Source: Pyxidicoccus sp. MSG2
Lineage (GTDB): Bacteria; Myxococcota; Myxococcia; Myxococcales; Myxococcaceae
DNA: 64,000 nt
Assembly: GCF_026626705.1 (NCBI RefSeq)
Contig: NZ_JAPNKC010000001.1
Span: forward strand, 4,712,001-4,776,000
Direction: 5' to 3'
Part shown: one piece after another, positions 1 to 10,300 of the stretch
How positions within the stretch are numbered: the stretch's first letter is position 1
Layout of the letters: the number at the start of each line of letters is the position of its first letter
Translations under genes and position numbers: made by a program
The notes under the pieces: generated by a model
Told to the model about the DNA's origin: nothing
Seen by the model: only the letters and a program-made list of their open reading frames with translations
Databases searched by the model: none

Positions 1-1096
1 CGCGTATGCGGAGGCGTGTGGCGTCTTCCTCGCGGACGAGGCGGGCGAGGCGCGCTGCGTGGCCACGGCGTGCGCGGGAAGCAGCGCACCGGGGAGTACC
101 CAGGCGCAAGCCCTGGAAGCAGCGGCGCAAGCCGTCCCGGCGCCAGGCCTCGAGGTGGTGTCGCGAGCCATGGCCTCCGGCGAGCCGGCGCTGCACCCGG
201 GGCTGGAGCTGGACGCGTCCGGGGATGCGCGTGCCTGGCTGTGCGTGCCGTTGCAGGTCCGCGGGCAGACGCTGGGGGCGCTGACGTTCGTCACTTCACG
301 GCGGCCCTATGACGCGAGGGATTTGGAGCTGGCGCAGGAGCTCTCCCGCCGGGCGGCCCTCGCCATCGACAATGCCCGGCTCTACCGCGAGGCACGTCAG
401 GCCATCCGCCTGCGCGAGGAGTTCCTCTCCATCGCCAGCCACGAGCTGAAGACGCCCATCAGCGCGCTCCAGCTTCAGGTGCAGAACCTCGAGGCCGCGT
501 TGAAGCGCTCGCCCTCGGGGATTCCGCCGGACCGCCTGCGCCGGGGCCTGGAGGCCGTCGGCCGCCAGCTCAAGCGACAGACGCAGCTCGTCAACGAGCT
601 GCTGGACGTGTCCCGCATCAGCGCGGGACGGCTGGAGCTGAGCCTGGAGCCGCTGGACCTGGGCGCGCTGGTGCGCGAGGTGGCCGAGCGCTTCGAGCCC
701 GAGCTGGCGCGCACCGGCACTCCGCTGGAGCTGGTGCTGGCACCGGACGCCGTCGGACAGTGGGACCGGCTGCGGCTGGACCAGGTGCTCACCAACCTCC
801 TGTCCAACGCGGTGAAGTACGGCCGGAGCCAGCCCGTGCGCATGGAGCTGACGGCCACCGACGAGCGCGTGCGCCTGGACGTGCGCGACGGGGGCATCGG
901 CATCGGCGCGGAGCACCTGTCACGCCTCTTCCACCGCTTCGAGCGAGCCGTATCCGAGCGCAACTACGGCGGCTTCGGGCTGGGACTCTGGATTGCGCGG
1001 CAGATGGTGGAGGCCATGGGTGGCCACATCGCCGTGTGCAGCCATCTGGGCGTGGGCTCCACCTTCACCGTGGAGCTGCCCCGGGCCGCGGGGTGA
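1..1096 (+). CDS. GAF-domain sensor histidine kinase, 5' end outside window
   Basis: The reading frame is open from base 2 (no start needed), so the gene begins upstream of the window; the ATG at 59 is internal to a GAF domain whose earlier residues (CGVFLADEAGEARCVAT) are readable before it. Visible order: GAF sensor domain to about base 370, HisKA dimerisation helix with SHELKTP (phospho-His near base 440), then HATPase_c with an N box (NLLSNAVKYG), a G1 box (DGGIGIG) and a GFGLGLWI G2 box. No membrane segment is visible, so it is probably cytosolic. No response regulator lies next to it, as is common for orphan kinases in myxobacteria. The input signal is unknown. Confidence 0.9.
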   Translation, partial: AYAEACGVFLADEAGEARCVATACAGSSAPGSTQAQALEAAAQAVPAPGLEVVSRAMASGEPALHPGLELDASGDARAWLCVPLQVRGQTLGALTFVTSRRPYDARDLELAQELSRRAALAIDNARLYREARQAIRLREEFLSIASHELKTPISALQLQVQNLEAALKRSPSGIPPDRLRRGLEAVGRQLKRQTQLVNELLDVSRISAGRLELSLEPLDLGALVREVAERFEPELARTGTPLELVLAPDAVGQWDRLRLDQVLTNLLSNAVKYGRSQPVRMELTATDERVRLDVRDGGIGIGAEHLSRLFHRFERAVSERNYGGFGLGLWIARQMVEAMGGHIAVCSHLGVGSTFTVELPRAAG

Positions 1097-1122
1097 GGGG
1101 CGCTCTCACGCCCCCCATCCGA

Positions 1123-1258
1123 AGCCCCGTGCGCGTTGCGCACTCCGAAGCCCCGTGCGCATTGCGCACTCCGGAGCCCCGTGCGCATTGCGCACTCCGG
1201 AGCCCCGTGCGCGTTGCGCACTCCGGAGCCCCGTGCGCGTTGCGCACTCCGGAGCCCC
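1123..1258. repeat. 26-bp tandem repeat, five full units, each with a hairpin
   Basis: Units begin at 1123, 1149, 1175, 1201 and 1227, with a partial sixth at 1253. The core of each unit is GTGCGC-(G/A)TT-GCGCAC, a perfect 6-bp inverted repeat with a 3-nt loop, so the array can form five adjacent hairpins on either strand. Variation is confined mostly to the loop (GTT or ATT) and one spacer base. It lies between two convergent genes (stops at 1096 and 1268), so it may act as a bidirectional terminator or mRNA 3'-end stabiliser. Confidence 0.95.
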
Positions 1259-1267
1259 GCCCCTGGC

Positions 1268-1813
1268 TCACAGCGCCAGGAGCAGGATGGCGGCCTTCTC
1301 CTCGGGGGAGGCGGCCATGAACTCGTCCGGCAGCCAGACTTCGGACGGCGGCGTGGAGGCAACGTCGCAGCTGCGCCTGCCCACGTAGAAGCGGCCATCA
1401 TCCTGCGCCTTCAGCCGGTAGGTGCAGTCACGGACGTAGACCTTCATCTCGCTGGGGCTCAGCTTCAGGTCCACCGGGCGCCCGCCGAAGCCGCCCTTGG
1501 CGACAATCGCGTCGCCCTCCTTCGCCACCTTCAGGTTCACCGTGGCGCCGGCCAGCACGCCCTTCACCTCGCCCGGCTTCACCTCCAGGGTGACGGTGCC
1601 CAGGTACGTGCGGCCCCGCAGCTCACCGGGGGCGCGCGTGAGCTGGAAGTCCATCCCCGTCACCTCTCCCGGCGTCATCACCAGGTTGAACTGCTCACGG
1701 GCAATCCGCAGGTTGATGGCGTCCTGTCTGGGCGCCGACACCGCGACCCCCGCCCCCAGCAGCATCCCCACCACCCATACACCCCGGCGCAGCGGCATCA
1801 GAAAGCGCTTCAT
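1268..1813 (-). CDS. secreted or periplasmic hypothetical protein
   Basis: 181 residues. I chose the ATG at 1813 because a GGGAGGA ribosome-binding site sits just upstream and the product then starts with an export signal (MKRFLMPLRR, then a hydrophobic stretch ending in VSA). The mature part is beta-rich (alternating ...LRGRTYLGTVTLEVKPGEVKGVLAG...) with two cysteines (CTYRL, RSCDV). I do not recognise a family. It converges on the upstream kinase gene, with the hairpin repeat between them. Confidence 0.75.
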   Translation of the reverse strand: MKRFLMPLRRGVWVVGMLLGAGVAVSAPRQDAINLRIAREQFNLVMTPGEVTGMDFQLTRAPGELRGRTYLGTVTLEVKPGEVKGVLAGATVNLKVAKEGDAIVAKGGFGGRPVDLKLSPSEMKVYVRDCTYRLKAQDDGRFYVGRRSCDVASTPPSEVWLPDEFMAASPEEKAAILLLAL

Positions 1814-2026
1814 ACGGAATCCTCCCTCTCCCAGGCTTTGCTCCGAGAGTCTTAACGCCCGTCCGCACATCACATACCGGCCCGGCCTCCACCTCGCGCC
1901 AACCCCCGGGAATCACACCTGGAACCTGCGCACGGCCCCGGCTCCACCTCGCGGCCCGCCTGCCCGCCCGTCCGCTCGCCAGCCCCGCCCCGGGGGCGGG
2001 GTCCGGTGTCGAACCCGCCCTGCCAG

Positions 2027-4027
2027 CTACTTCGAGCCGGTAGCGCCACCCGTCGGCGCGGGCGCGGTGCCCAGGTGCTTCTCCAGGAACATCAGCGCGG
2101 TCATCTGCGCGTAGTCACGGTTGTCCTTCTTCTGGAAGCCATGGCCCTCGTCGGTGGCCAGCATGTACCAGACGTCCGAGCCGCGCTTGCGCACCGCCTG
2201 GACGACCTGCTCCGCCTCCGACTGCGGCACGCGCGGGTCATTGGCCCCCTGCTGCACGTAGAGCGCGGCGCGAATCTTCTCCACCGCGCCCAGTGGGGAG
2301 ATGCGCTCCTGCACCTTGCGCACCTCGGCGTCGCGCTCGTCGCCGTACTCCGCGCGCCGCAGGTCCCGCCGATACGCCTGCGTATTCTGGAGGAAGCTGC
2401 CCAGCGAGGAGATGCCCACCACATCCACCGCGGCCTTGATGCGCTCCGGGAAGAAGGTCACCGCCGCCAGCGTCATGTAGCCGCCGTACGAGCCGCCGTA
2501 GACACCCACCCGCGCCGCGTCCAAATCCTGACGCGAGGCGATGAAGTCCAGCGTCGCGCCGATGTCCGCGAGGCTCTGCTCGCGCTTCACGCCGTCATCC
2601 ATGGCCCGGTACGCCTTGCCGTACCCGTCCGAGCCGCGCACGTTGGGCACCAGCACCGCCATGCCCAGCTCCGTCACCAGGTACTGGGTGAAGTTGCTGA
2701 AGGTGGGGAGGCTCTGCGACTCGGGGCCGCCGTGGAAGACGACGACGACGGGCACCTTCCCGGTGGCGTGCTTCGGCTTGTAGAGGAAGGCCGGCACCTT
2801 CACGCCGTCGGTGGACGGGTAGCGCACCAGCTCCGGCATGGTGAAGAGGTCCGTGTCGATGCCACCCACCTCCGAGCGCGTCCACCGCGTGGGCTTGCGC
2901 GTCTTGAGGTCCACCGTCCAGACGTCCGAGGGCGAGCGCGCGTCGCCCATCGCGAAGGCCAGCAGGTCCGGGCGCTGGAGCGGGAAGCGCAGCGTGGACA
3001 CCACGCCCTTCGGAATCTCCACCGGCGCCAGCTTCTGCGTGCGCGTGTCCAGCAGGTACACGCGGACGTAGCCGTCCTCGTTGATGCCCACCGCGAGCTG
3101 GCGGCCGTCCGACGACAGCGTCGCGCTCACCACGTTCCACCGCACCGACTTCGTCAGCGACACGGGCGTCCCGGTGAAGGGCGCCTTCGCCAGCTCCAGG
3201 CGGTACAGCTCGGCGAAGTCGCCGTAGCGGTCCGTCACCAGGTACACGGCCTGCCCGTCCTGGGTGAAGACGGCGGCGCCGACGCTGCCCTTGCCCTCCT
3301 TCGGGGTGAGCTGGCGGCGCTCGCCCGTCTTCAGGTCCACCACGTGCAGATCCGAGTCGTCCACCGCGCGAGTCTGGACGACGAGCAGCTTCGAGCCGTC
3401 CGGAGAGAACTCCACCGGGAGCCACGTCCCCTCCGCCTCGGTGACGCGGCGGGCCTGCTTCGCGTCGCTGGTGGGGGCCACGTACACGTCCGTGTCCTTG
3501 CCGTTGCGTCCCGTACCGCCGTACGTCACCCAACCGCCGTCGCGGGAGACGCGCAGGCCCTCGTGGCGGCTCTTGCCGTCGGTGAGCAGCTCGGAGCGGC
3601 CCGTGCGGCGGTCCAACCGGAAGAGCTGGAAGAACTCACCGCCACCCTTGTCCTGCAGGTAGTAGATGGCCTGCGGGTTGCCGGGCTGGAAGCGCGCGTT
3701 GGTGATGGGCTCGTCCGTGAAGGTGAGCTGCGTGCGCGCGCCCATGGGCATCTCCACCACGTGGAGCTGGTTGGTGTTCGCGAAGCGCGTGGAGATGAGC
3801 ACCTGCTTCCCGTCACCCGTCACGTCCACCAGCGAGGCCGAGCGCGCCTCCAGGTACTGGTCCAGCCGCTGGCGCAGTTCCGGCGGCACGGGCGGCACGT
3901 TGCTCACCCAGACGTTCGGCTGACCGGGCAGCGGGGCGATTCCGGGCACCTGCGACGGCGCCTTGGACGACGGCGCGGCCTGCGCGGCGAGCAGCGACAC
4001 GATGAGGGGAAGGGCTCCGAGGTTCAT
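2027..4027 (-). CDS. S9-family prolyl oligopeptidase-like serine peptidase, exported
   Basis: 666 residues starting with a signal peptide ([17 protein letters not shown]). Residues about 40-400 form a TolB/beta-propeller-like N-terminal region; about 420-660 is the alpha/beta-hydrolase peptidase domain with an HGGPE oxyanion motif, nucleophile Ser in GGSYGGYM (about residue 513), Asp in GANDPRVPQ and His in DEGHGF. The complete triad predicts an active oligopeptidase or acylaminoacyl peptidase acting in the periplasm. The frame extends to a TTG at 4060, but the ATG at 4027 gives the cleaner signal peptide. A second S9 peptidase lies at 52.6-54.7 kb. Confidence 0.93.
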   Translation of the reverse strand: MNLGALPLIVSLLAAQAAPSSKAPSQVPGIAPLPGQPNVWVSNVPPVPPELRQRLDQYLEARSASLVDVTGDGKQVLISTRFANTNQLHVVEMPMGARTQLTFTDEPITNARFQPGNPQAIYYLQDKGGGEFFQLFRLDRRTGRSELLTDGKSRHEGLRVSRDGGWVTYGGTGRNGKDTDVYVAPTSDAKQARRVTEAEGTWLPVEFSPDGSKLLVVQTRAVDDSDLHVVDLKTGERRQLTPKEGKGSVGAAVFTQDGQAVYLVTDRYGDFAELYRLELAKAPFTGTPVSLTKSVRWNVVSATLSSDGRQLAVGINEDGYVRVYLLDTRTQKLAPVEIPKGVVSTLRFPLQRPDLLAFAMGDARSPSDVWTVDLKTRKPTRWTRSEVGGIDTDLFTMPELVRYPSTDGVKVPAFLYKPKHATGKVPVVVVFHGGPESQSLPTFSNFTQYLVTELGMAVLVPNVRGSDGYGKAYRAMDDGVKREQSLADIGATLDFIASRQDLDAARVGVYGGSYGGYMTLAAVTFFPERIKAAVDVVGISSLGSFLQNTQAYRRDLRRAEYGDERDAEVRKVQERISPLGAVEKIRAALYVQQGANDPRVPQSEAEQVVQAVRKRGSDVWYMLATDEGHGFQKKDNRDYAQMTALMFLEKHLGTAPAPTGGATGSK

Positions 4028-4354
4028 GGACGCGCAAGGTAGCAGCGCGCCCTGGAGCAAACCTAGACACCGATGCTCGCGACAGTCTCCTGACGCACGG
4101 CGCCAGTCACCACGGCCAGCCCGTCCATCACGAGCTCACGTGCGCAATGCGTTGCAATCCTTCTCCCCGCGCATGAGCGTCGTCGCGAGCGAATCCACCA
4201 GGCGCTCTCGACCCTCCGCCCTGTCCACGCCGTACACGGCGCACCGTGAACGGCGTTGACAGTGCCGCCCGCGCGCCCGCGCAAGCGCGCGGAATCAGGC
4301 CCTGTCCGCGGTGGCAGGGCGCTTGCGATGGCCTCCCTCCGAAAGGAGCAGGCC
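4028..4354. other. divergent intergenic region, no gene seen
   Basis: 327 bp between the divergent S9 peptidase and desaturase genes. It must carry both promoters. Only short out-of-context reading frames run through it, and I see no recognisable operator or RNA. Confidence 0.6.
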
Positions 4355-5308
4355 ATGGACACGCGGTGGGGTGAGGCGAAGCTGGACGCGGGGAAGGTGT
4401 TCCGCTGGTGCCTGGTGCACGTGGGCGCCGTCGCGGGCGGCTGGCTGTTCTTCTCGTGGAGCGCGGTGGCGGTGTTCGCCGTGCTCACAGGCGTGACGAT
4501 GTGTCTCGGCGTGTCGGTGGGCATCCACCGCGGCCTCATCCACCGCGCCTTCCGCGCGCCGCTCGCGGTGGAGCGGACGCTCGGCTTCGTGGGCACGCTG
4601 GCGGGCCTGGGCGGCGTCATCGGCATGAGCCGCATGCACCACCTGCGCGACTTCCACCAGAACCAGCCGGAGGCCGAATGCCCGCCCTACTTCGGCTACC
4701 GCGACGGCTTCGCGCGCGTCATGGCGTACGCCCTCTTCCACACGTGGCACGCCCGGGACGCCGCCGTGTACCCGCCCGTGGAGCCTCGCGTGGCGGAGGA
4801 CGCCTTCTTCCGCGCCCTGGAGCGCGCGGGGCTGTGGCTCCAGGTGCCACTCGCGCTGGGGCTGTATGCCATTGGCGGCGCCTCGTGGGTGGCCTGGGGT
4901 GTCTTCGTGCGACTGGCGCTCACGCCGGACGGCTTCTGGTGCGTCCACTACGTGAGCCACGTGGAGGGCGAGCAGCCCTACGAGTTGCCCGGCTGCGCGG
5001 AGCAGGGACGCAACGCGGGCTGGCTCGCGCTCGTGAGCATGGGTGAGTCGTGGCACAACAACCACCACGCGTACCCGGGCTCGGCGCAGATGGGGCTCGG
5101 CTGGCGGCAGCCGGACCCGGGCTGGTGGACGGTGCGCGCGCTCGCCGCGCTGGGGCTCGTGCACGAGGTGAAGGGCCTCGCGGACCTGCCGCTGCGCGCC
5201 GGGGCTCGCAGGAAGAAGGAGCCCGGACAGCCCTCGCGGCGTCAGGGTGGCCGCAAGCCCCGGCCTCCCCTGCGGCGCCACGGAGGGCCCCGCTTCCAGC
5301 CCGTGTGA
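4355..5308 (+). CDS. membrane fatty-acid (acyl-CoA) desaturase
   Basis: 317 residues. The start at 4355 follows an AAAGGAG site (4342-4348); earlier in-frame codons lack one. Hydrophobic segments near residues 15-60 and 160-190 fit a membrane di-iron desaturase. The three histidine boxes are visible: HRGLIHR, HHLRDFH and HNNHH, so the metal centre looks complete. The family introduces a double bond into acyl chains of membrane lipids using O2 and an electron donor. The C-terminal 35 residues are basic and low in complexity (RRQGGRKPRPPLRR). It is a single-gene unit with no adjacent ferredoxin or reductase. Confidence 0.9.
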   Translation: MDTRWGEAKLDAGKVFRWCLVHVGAVAGGWLFFSWSAVAVFAVLTGVTMCLGVSVGIHRGLIHRAFRAPLAVERTLGFVGTLAGLGGVIGMSRMHHLRDFHQNQPEAECPPYFGYRDGFARVMAYALFHTWHARDAAVYPPVEPRVAEDAFFRALERAGLWLQVPLALGLYAIGGASWVAWGVFVRLALTPDGFWCVHYVSHVEGEQPYELPGCAEQGRNAGWLALVSMGESWHNNHHAYPGSAQMGLGWRQPDPGWWTVRALAALGLVHEVKGLADLPLRAGARRKKEPGQPSRRQGGRKPRPPLRRHGGPRFQPV

Positions 5309-5323
5309 GGCACACCCGGCGAT

Positions 5324-5983
5324 TCAGAAGGCCCAGCCCACCGACAGGTCCACGCGCTCGCCGACGAACCAGGAGTGGGTGCGGATGGCCTGCTCAGAAA
5401 CCACACCGTCAGTGCCCAGCTCCACCGCGCGCATCTTCTGGGTGTTGGTGGCATACCGGCCTTCGAGTCCCGCTCCGAACTGGATGGCGAGCCCCCGACC
5501 CACGATGGTGCTGTACCCCAGCAGGGCCGCGCCGCCGACTTCCCATCTCCGGAAGTCGGACGAGCCGAAGGCCAGCTCCCCTTCGCCGCTGCTGTTGAAC
5601 CAGCGATGGGACACTCCGAGCCGTGGCGACACCCAGAGGCCCTCGGGCGCCGTCCCCGTCAGGAAGATGCGGGCCATCGGCTCGGCGCCCAGCAGGTACT
5701 CGCGCTGGTCGGACGCCCCATCGATGCCGGGATTGCCCAGGACTTCCGAGCGGTACTCCTGGCGGGTGATTCCTGCCTGCAGGGCAAGCCCCACCGACAG
5801 GCGCGGGCCCACCACGCGCTCACCGCTCACCTCCAGCAGGTCGTTCCCGAGGAGGGGTAGGACGGAGATGCCCAGGATGGTCTGGCGCGCCCGCGGCTCG
5901 GACGGAGGCGGTGCGTCCGTCGTCGCGGCGCTCGCGGACATGGACAGCAGGACGGTCATCAGCAGCGCGTGGATGTGCTTCAT
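5324..5983 (-). CDS. outer-membrane beta-barrel-like protein
   Basis: 219 residues from the ATG at 5983, which is preceded by a purine-rich GAGGGGG stretch. A signal peptide (MKHIHALLMTVLLSMSASA) is followed by alternating amphipathic strands (LSVGLALQAGITR, VGGAALLGYSTIVG, IQFGAGLEGRY). It ends in VDLSVGWAF, the aromatic C-terminal residue typical of barrels assembled by the BAM machinery. Function beyond an envelope location is unknown. It converges on the desaturase, 15 bp away. Confidence 0.75.
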   Translation of the reverse strand: MKHIHALLMTVLLSMSASAATTDAPPPSEPRARQTILGISVLPLLGNDLLEVSGERVVGPRLSVGLALQAGITRQEYRSEVLGNPGIDGASDQREYLLGAEPMARIFLTGTAPEGLWVSPRLGVSHRWFNSSGEGELAFGSSDFRRWEVGGAALLGYSTIVGRGLAIQFGAGLEGRYATNTQKMRAVELGTDGVVSEQAIRTHSWFVGERVDLSVGWAF

Positions 5984-6263
5984 CGGTGAGAGCCCCCTCT
6001 TGAGAGCGGCAAGGCCCGGCGTTCCGGGCGTGTGCCCGGGCCTTGTGCAACCGCCGTGCACAACGTCGCGCCAGAGGAGACACCGGGACGCGTGGACAGC
6101 TCGCGGTGCCAGCCTGTCAATGCCTCACAGGCAAGGCCTGTCACGCTGACACCCTGGGCGCGCATCCCACCGACAAGAAAACGGAACCCGCGGCTTTCGT
6201 GCCGGGCCCGGCCTCTTTAGGAGGCGCGGGTGAAGTGAACATGAGGGGGGAGGTCAGACGAAG

Positions 6264-6863
6264 ATGACGAAGAACCATGTGCTGGTGGCCGTGGTGCTGT
6301 TCGCGCTGACTGCTTGCGGTGGTGACGAGAACGACGACGGGAACCCTGCCCCGCCCGCCGAGACGGACAGTCGACCGAACATGACCGGGAGCTACGCCGT
6401 CTCCGGCACGATGACAGCCTCGGGCAACGGAAGGTCCGACACCGCCCAGGTGCAGGACACCGTGCGGATTGCCAACGACACGACCTCCACCTCCAAGGCG
6501 GCGCTGCGCCTCGACGTGGCCTCCCTGGGCTGCGGCCCTCGCGCGAGGATGAGCGCGGAGAAGGCCTTCACCGTGGCCAGCACGTCGTGCCCGCTGCCTC
6601 CGAAGAACGGCTGCACGTACACGCTGGAGTACTCCCAGGGTAGCGGCCACAGGGATGGCAGCGGAACGCTCTTCGTGACGCTCCAGGGGCAGCTGACGGC
6701 CCGCTGCAACGGAGGGACGGCTGCCACTGCCATCTCCATGGAGCTGACCGGCTCGCGGACGGGCCAGTCGCTGCCCGGCACGCGCGACGACGCGCTCACG
6801 GGCACGGCGCCCACCTCGCTGCGCGACACGATGGACCGGCTGGCGCTCTCCGCCCGGCACTAG
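6264..6863 (+). CDS. predicted lipoprotein of unknown function
   Basis: 199 residues. The N-terminus MTKNHVLVAVVLFALTACGG is a lipoprotein signal with lipobox LTAC, so Cys18 should be lipidated. The body is beta-rich and Thr/Ser-rich with four further cysteines (LGCGP, STSCPL, NGCTYT, ARCNGG) that could form disulfides. A GGGGAGG stretch precedes the ATG. It is transcribed divergently from the barrel gene. I do not recognise a family. Confidence 0.75.
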   Translation: MTKNHVLVAVVLFALTACGGDENDDGNPAPPAETDSRPNMTGSYAVSGTMTASGNGRSDTAQVQDTVRIANDTTSTSKAALRLDVASLGCGPRARMSAEKAFTVASTSCPLPPKNGCTYTLEYSQGSGHRDGSGTLFVTLQGQLTARCNGGTAATAISMELTGSRTGQSLPGTRDDALTGTAPTSLRDTMDRLALSARH

Positions 6864-6950
6864 ACGTGAAGGCCGCTCCACGGCCACACCGTGGAGCGGT
6901 CCCTCTCGGGGCAGACATCCCGCACCGGAACATTGCAGACTGGCCCCGAC

Positions 6951-7295
6951 ATGAATCGATGGAAGCTGGCGTTCTTCGCGGTGCTGGGGCTCTGGGTGCT
7001 GACGGTGCTGACGCTGGTCGTCGGGGCGTACTCGGTGGTGGACGGCGCCGTCAGCGCGACCTACCAACGTGAGGGCTACGCCGACTGCGAGGCGCACCGC
7101 GACTGGCTCGACGCGATGCTGCGGGGCCAGGTGACGCGCGCGGAGGTGAAGGCGGCCCATCCCAAGGTGACACGCACCCTGGAGGACCACAGCGACGCGC
7201 TGAAGCCCGGCGACGTCAGCGTCCACTACGACGCGAACAGCCGGTACCTCTCCTCCCAGTTCGGCGCGAGCAGCACGCCGGGATACGAGCCGTAG
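6951..7295 (+). CDS. small single-pass membrane protein
   Basis: 114 residues. One N-terminal hydrophobic segment (LAFFAVLGLWVLTVLTLVVGAYSV) acts as anchor or uncleaved signal. It is followed by a charged domain (CEAHRDWLDAMLRGQVTRAEVKAAHP) reminiscent of small secreted myxobacterial proteins. There is no clear Shine-Dalgarno site, so the start is chosen by the membrane segment. It lies about 90 bp after the lipoprotein gene and converges on the large permease/peptidase gene. Function unknown. Confidence 0.65.
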   Translation: MNRWKLAFFAVLGLWVLTVLTLVVGAYSVVDGAVSATYQREGYADCEAHRDWLDAMLRGQVTRAEVKAAHPKVTRTLEDHSDALKPGDVSVHYDANSRYLSSQFGASSTPGYEP

Positions 7296-7349
7296 CCACG
7301 ACCCCATCCGCGCGGGACGGGGACCCGGACACCGGGCCCCGAGCGAGGC

Positions 7350-10300
7350 TCACAGCTTCAGCACCGCGCTCTCACGCCGGAGCTGCAGCACGCGCACGTC
7401 CGGGTCCACCACCCAGCGCTCGGGTGCGAAGTCGGCGCGCACCGTCACCTCCGCCTTCTCTCCCGCCCCCAGCACCACCGTCGTCCGCGCGTCCCGGTAG
7501 TCCGGAGACTGGGTCGCCGGGCCCTTCGCGGCCTCCTCCTCCGTCCGCTCCGGGAAGCGCTCGCCCTTCACCGCGGCCACCTCCACGGGCATGCGCCCGG
7601 TGCCGGTGTTCTCCACCGTCACCGTGGCCACCCACTGCGCGCCCTCCTGCTTCACGCTGGCGGCGGACAGCCGGTACTCCGGTACGTGGACCTCGTGGAA
7701 CCACTGCTGGACGAAGGCGTCATAGGCCGCCGCGTCCTTCGCGAAGGGCCGCATCGCCGCGGTGAAGTCCTGCAGCACCGGGTGGTCCGCGCTCGGGATG
7801 TACTGGCGCAGGAAGGCCTGGATGCCCGCGTGCATCGCCTCGCGGCCGAGCAGGTCCTCCATCATCCAGAACACCCAGCCGCCCTTGTCGTAGAGGACGG
7901 TGTTGTCGCCCTCGCGCGTGTTGTCCAGCTTCACCAGCGACTGCTCCGCGTCCAGGCGGCGGTCCTTCCCGTAGCGCTCCTCCAGCCGCTTCGCGATTTC
8001 CATCCGCATCGCGGGCCCTTCCAGCTGCTCGGCCAGTTTCAGCGCCGAGTAGTGCGACGTGCCCTCCGACAGCACGTCGCCGCCGGGGCCCTTGCCCGGA
8101 ATCAGCATGTTGCCCCACCACTGGTGCGCCGCCTCGTGCGCGGTAATCAGCAGCACCGCGTTCGCCTTCGACGTGCTCTTGGTGAGGAAGCCGATGCTCT
8201 CCGAGAAGGTGATGTTCGTCGCGAAGCCCTGCGCGTACGTGGCCAGGCCGGGGAACTCGGACAGCTTCAATTCCTTCCACGGATACGGATAGAACCACTC
8301 CGAGTAGTACTTGCGCGCCGCGTCCAGCCCGCGCTGCATCTCCTTCACGTTGTAGACGTGTGACGGGTGGTGGAAGACGGCCGTGCCCTCACCGCGCAGC
8401 ACCGTCCACTTCCCCGCGACGATGTTGAACATGCTCATCGGGTGGTCGCTCTTCCACACGCTGGCGCGGCGGCCGTCCTTCACCTCGTCGCTCTCCAGCA
8501 CACCCGCGGAGTTGAGCGTGTAGTCCTCCGGCCCCGTCACGCGGATGCGCGTGGTGAAGGGAGTGCCCGTGCCCCATGCGGCCTCCGTCTGTCCCTCGTA
8601 GAACCTGTCGGAGTACACGCGCGGCTCGTACTTGTTCTCCTTCGGGTCCACGCCAATGTCGTCCTTGAAGCCGATGACCGGTGCGAACGAGGGGCCGAAG
8701 CTGGTGAGCACCACACCCGACGGCAGGATGAACTCCTCCACCTTCCCGCCACTCTTCGTCGCGCCTTTGGGGAAACGGCCGTGGAAGTCGAAGCCCACGC
8801 GCAGCACCGCGCCCGGCGCCATGCCGCCCGCGGGCTTGAAGACATACAGCCGCGAGCGGTCCTCCGCCTCGAACTCCTTCCCGTCCACCGTCCAGCGCAC
8901 GTCCTCCCAGTGGTCCCCGCCGGTGAGGGCGAAGGACTCCAGCGCCTTGTCGTGCCGGTTCACCAGCGTGTACGTGCCGCGCGTGTGGAACGTGCCGGCC
9001 TCGGGCTCCAGGTCCACGTCCAGGTCCACGTCCTGAATCGCGGGCTGCGGCGCGTCCTTCCACGTCGCCAGGTTCTTCTGCCAGTACTCCTTGGCGCGCT
9101 TCTTCGCCGCGTCCCCCTGCCAACCCTGCCCCACCTGTACCGCCGCGCCGATGAGCGCCACCGCCGGCACCACCATCCACGGCGTCAGCCGCCACGCACC
9201 GCTCAAGAGCCCGCGAGGCTTCAGCCGCTCCAGCAGGCTCACCGAGTCCGGCGCCCGCCGCCCGTCCAGCCGCACCGCCAGCGCCGCGAAGAAGGCGGCC
9301 AACCCCAGCGCGCCCACCCGGTTGAGGACGAGCACCGTGCGGTCCAATTCGAACGGCCCCAGGTCCGACCACAGCACCGTGCCCCACAACGGCCAGTTCG
9401 TCGCCCAGTTCAGCTCGCCGCGCACCGCCGCGAAGCCGGTGAGACACAGCACCGCGAGCGCGAGGCCATACGCCCCGAAGCGCCCGCCGGCCACCGCGCG
9501 CGCCGCCAGCACGAAGCACGTCCACAGCACGAAGGTGGGCAGCATCAGCAGCCCCCAGACGATGGCGTACGGCACCAGCGCCACCGACACCTTCCCCTGC
9601 GCCAACTGCACCAGCGACACCGCCAGCCACATCACCATCAGGATGGCCACGCCCACCAGGCTGTTGGCGAAGGCCTTGCCCAGCAGCACCGACAGCGTGC
9701 GCACCGGGGTGGCGTCATGGATGGGCGCGAAGAAGAAGGCGCGCTCCCGCTCCAGCGACTCCACCGTGTAGAACATGAGCAGCAGGCACACGAGCGTGGA
9801 CGCCTGCCCCATGCTCCGCACCGCGAAGTGCCCCGGCGTGGCCAGCAGCGGCGTGTCGAACGGGCCCACCGCGTTGAGCGACTGCACCACCGTCTGCAAC
9901 AGGATGATGGGCACGAAGAGGTAGAGCCCCGGCTGCGACAGCAGGCCCCGCGCCTCCACGCGCGCCACGTCCCACAGGCCGGACAGCAGCCCCGGCGCGC
10001 GCACGCCCATGTTCAGCGACGCCAGCGGCGCGTGCTCGCGGAACGTCCCCAGCGGCGTGGCGGGTGGCACGTCCGCCAGCGTCTTCCCCTTCACCGGCCG
10101 CACCGGCGCGCCGCGCAGCCCCTGCGCCACGTGCCGCGCGCTCCAGGCCACGCCGCCCAGGCCCACCGCGATGAAGCCCAACCGGCTGAGGACGAAGAGC
10201 GCGTCCAGGCCCACGCGCTCGTGGTTGTAGAACTCCACGCCCCGGTCGACCTTCACCCATGTCTCGCTCAGCCACCGCAGGCCCGCCGGCTCCACCGCCA

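Noticed and set aside
1123-1258. CRISPR-like array
   Set aside because: The 26-bp units are directly adjacent with no unique spacers, and no cas genes occur in the window.
2006-4042. 678-codon + strand frame opposite the S9 peptidase
   Set aside because: His/Arg/Val-rich shadow of a high-GC gene; the minus strand has the signal peptide and full catalytic triad.
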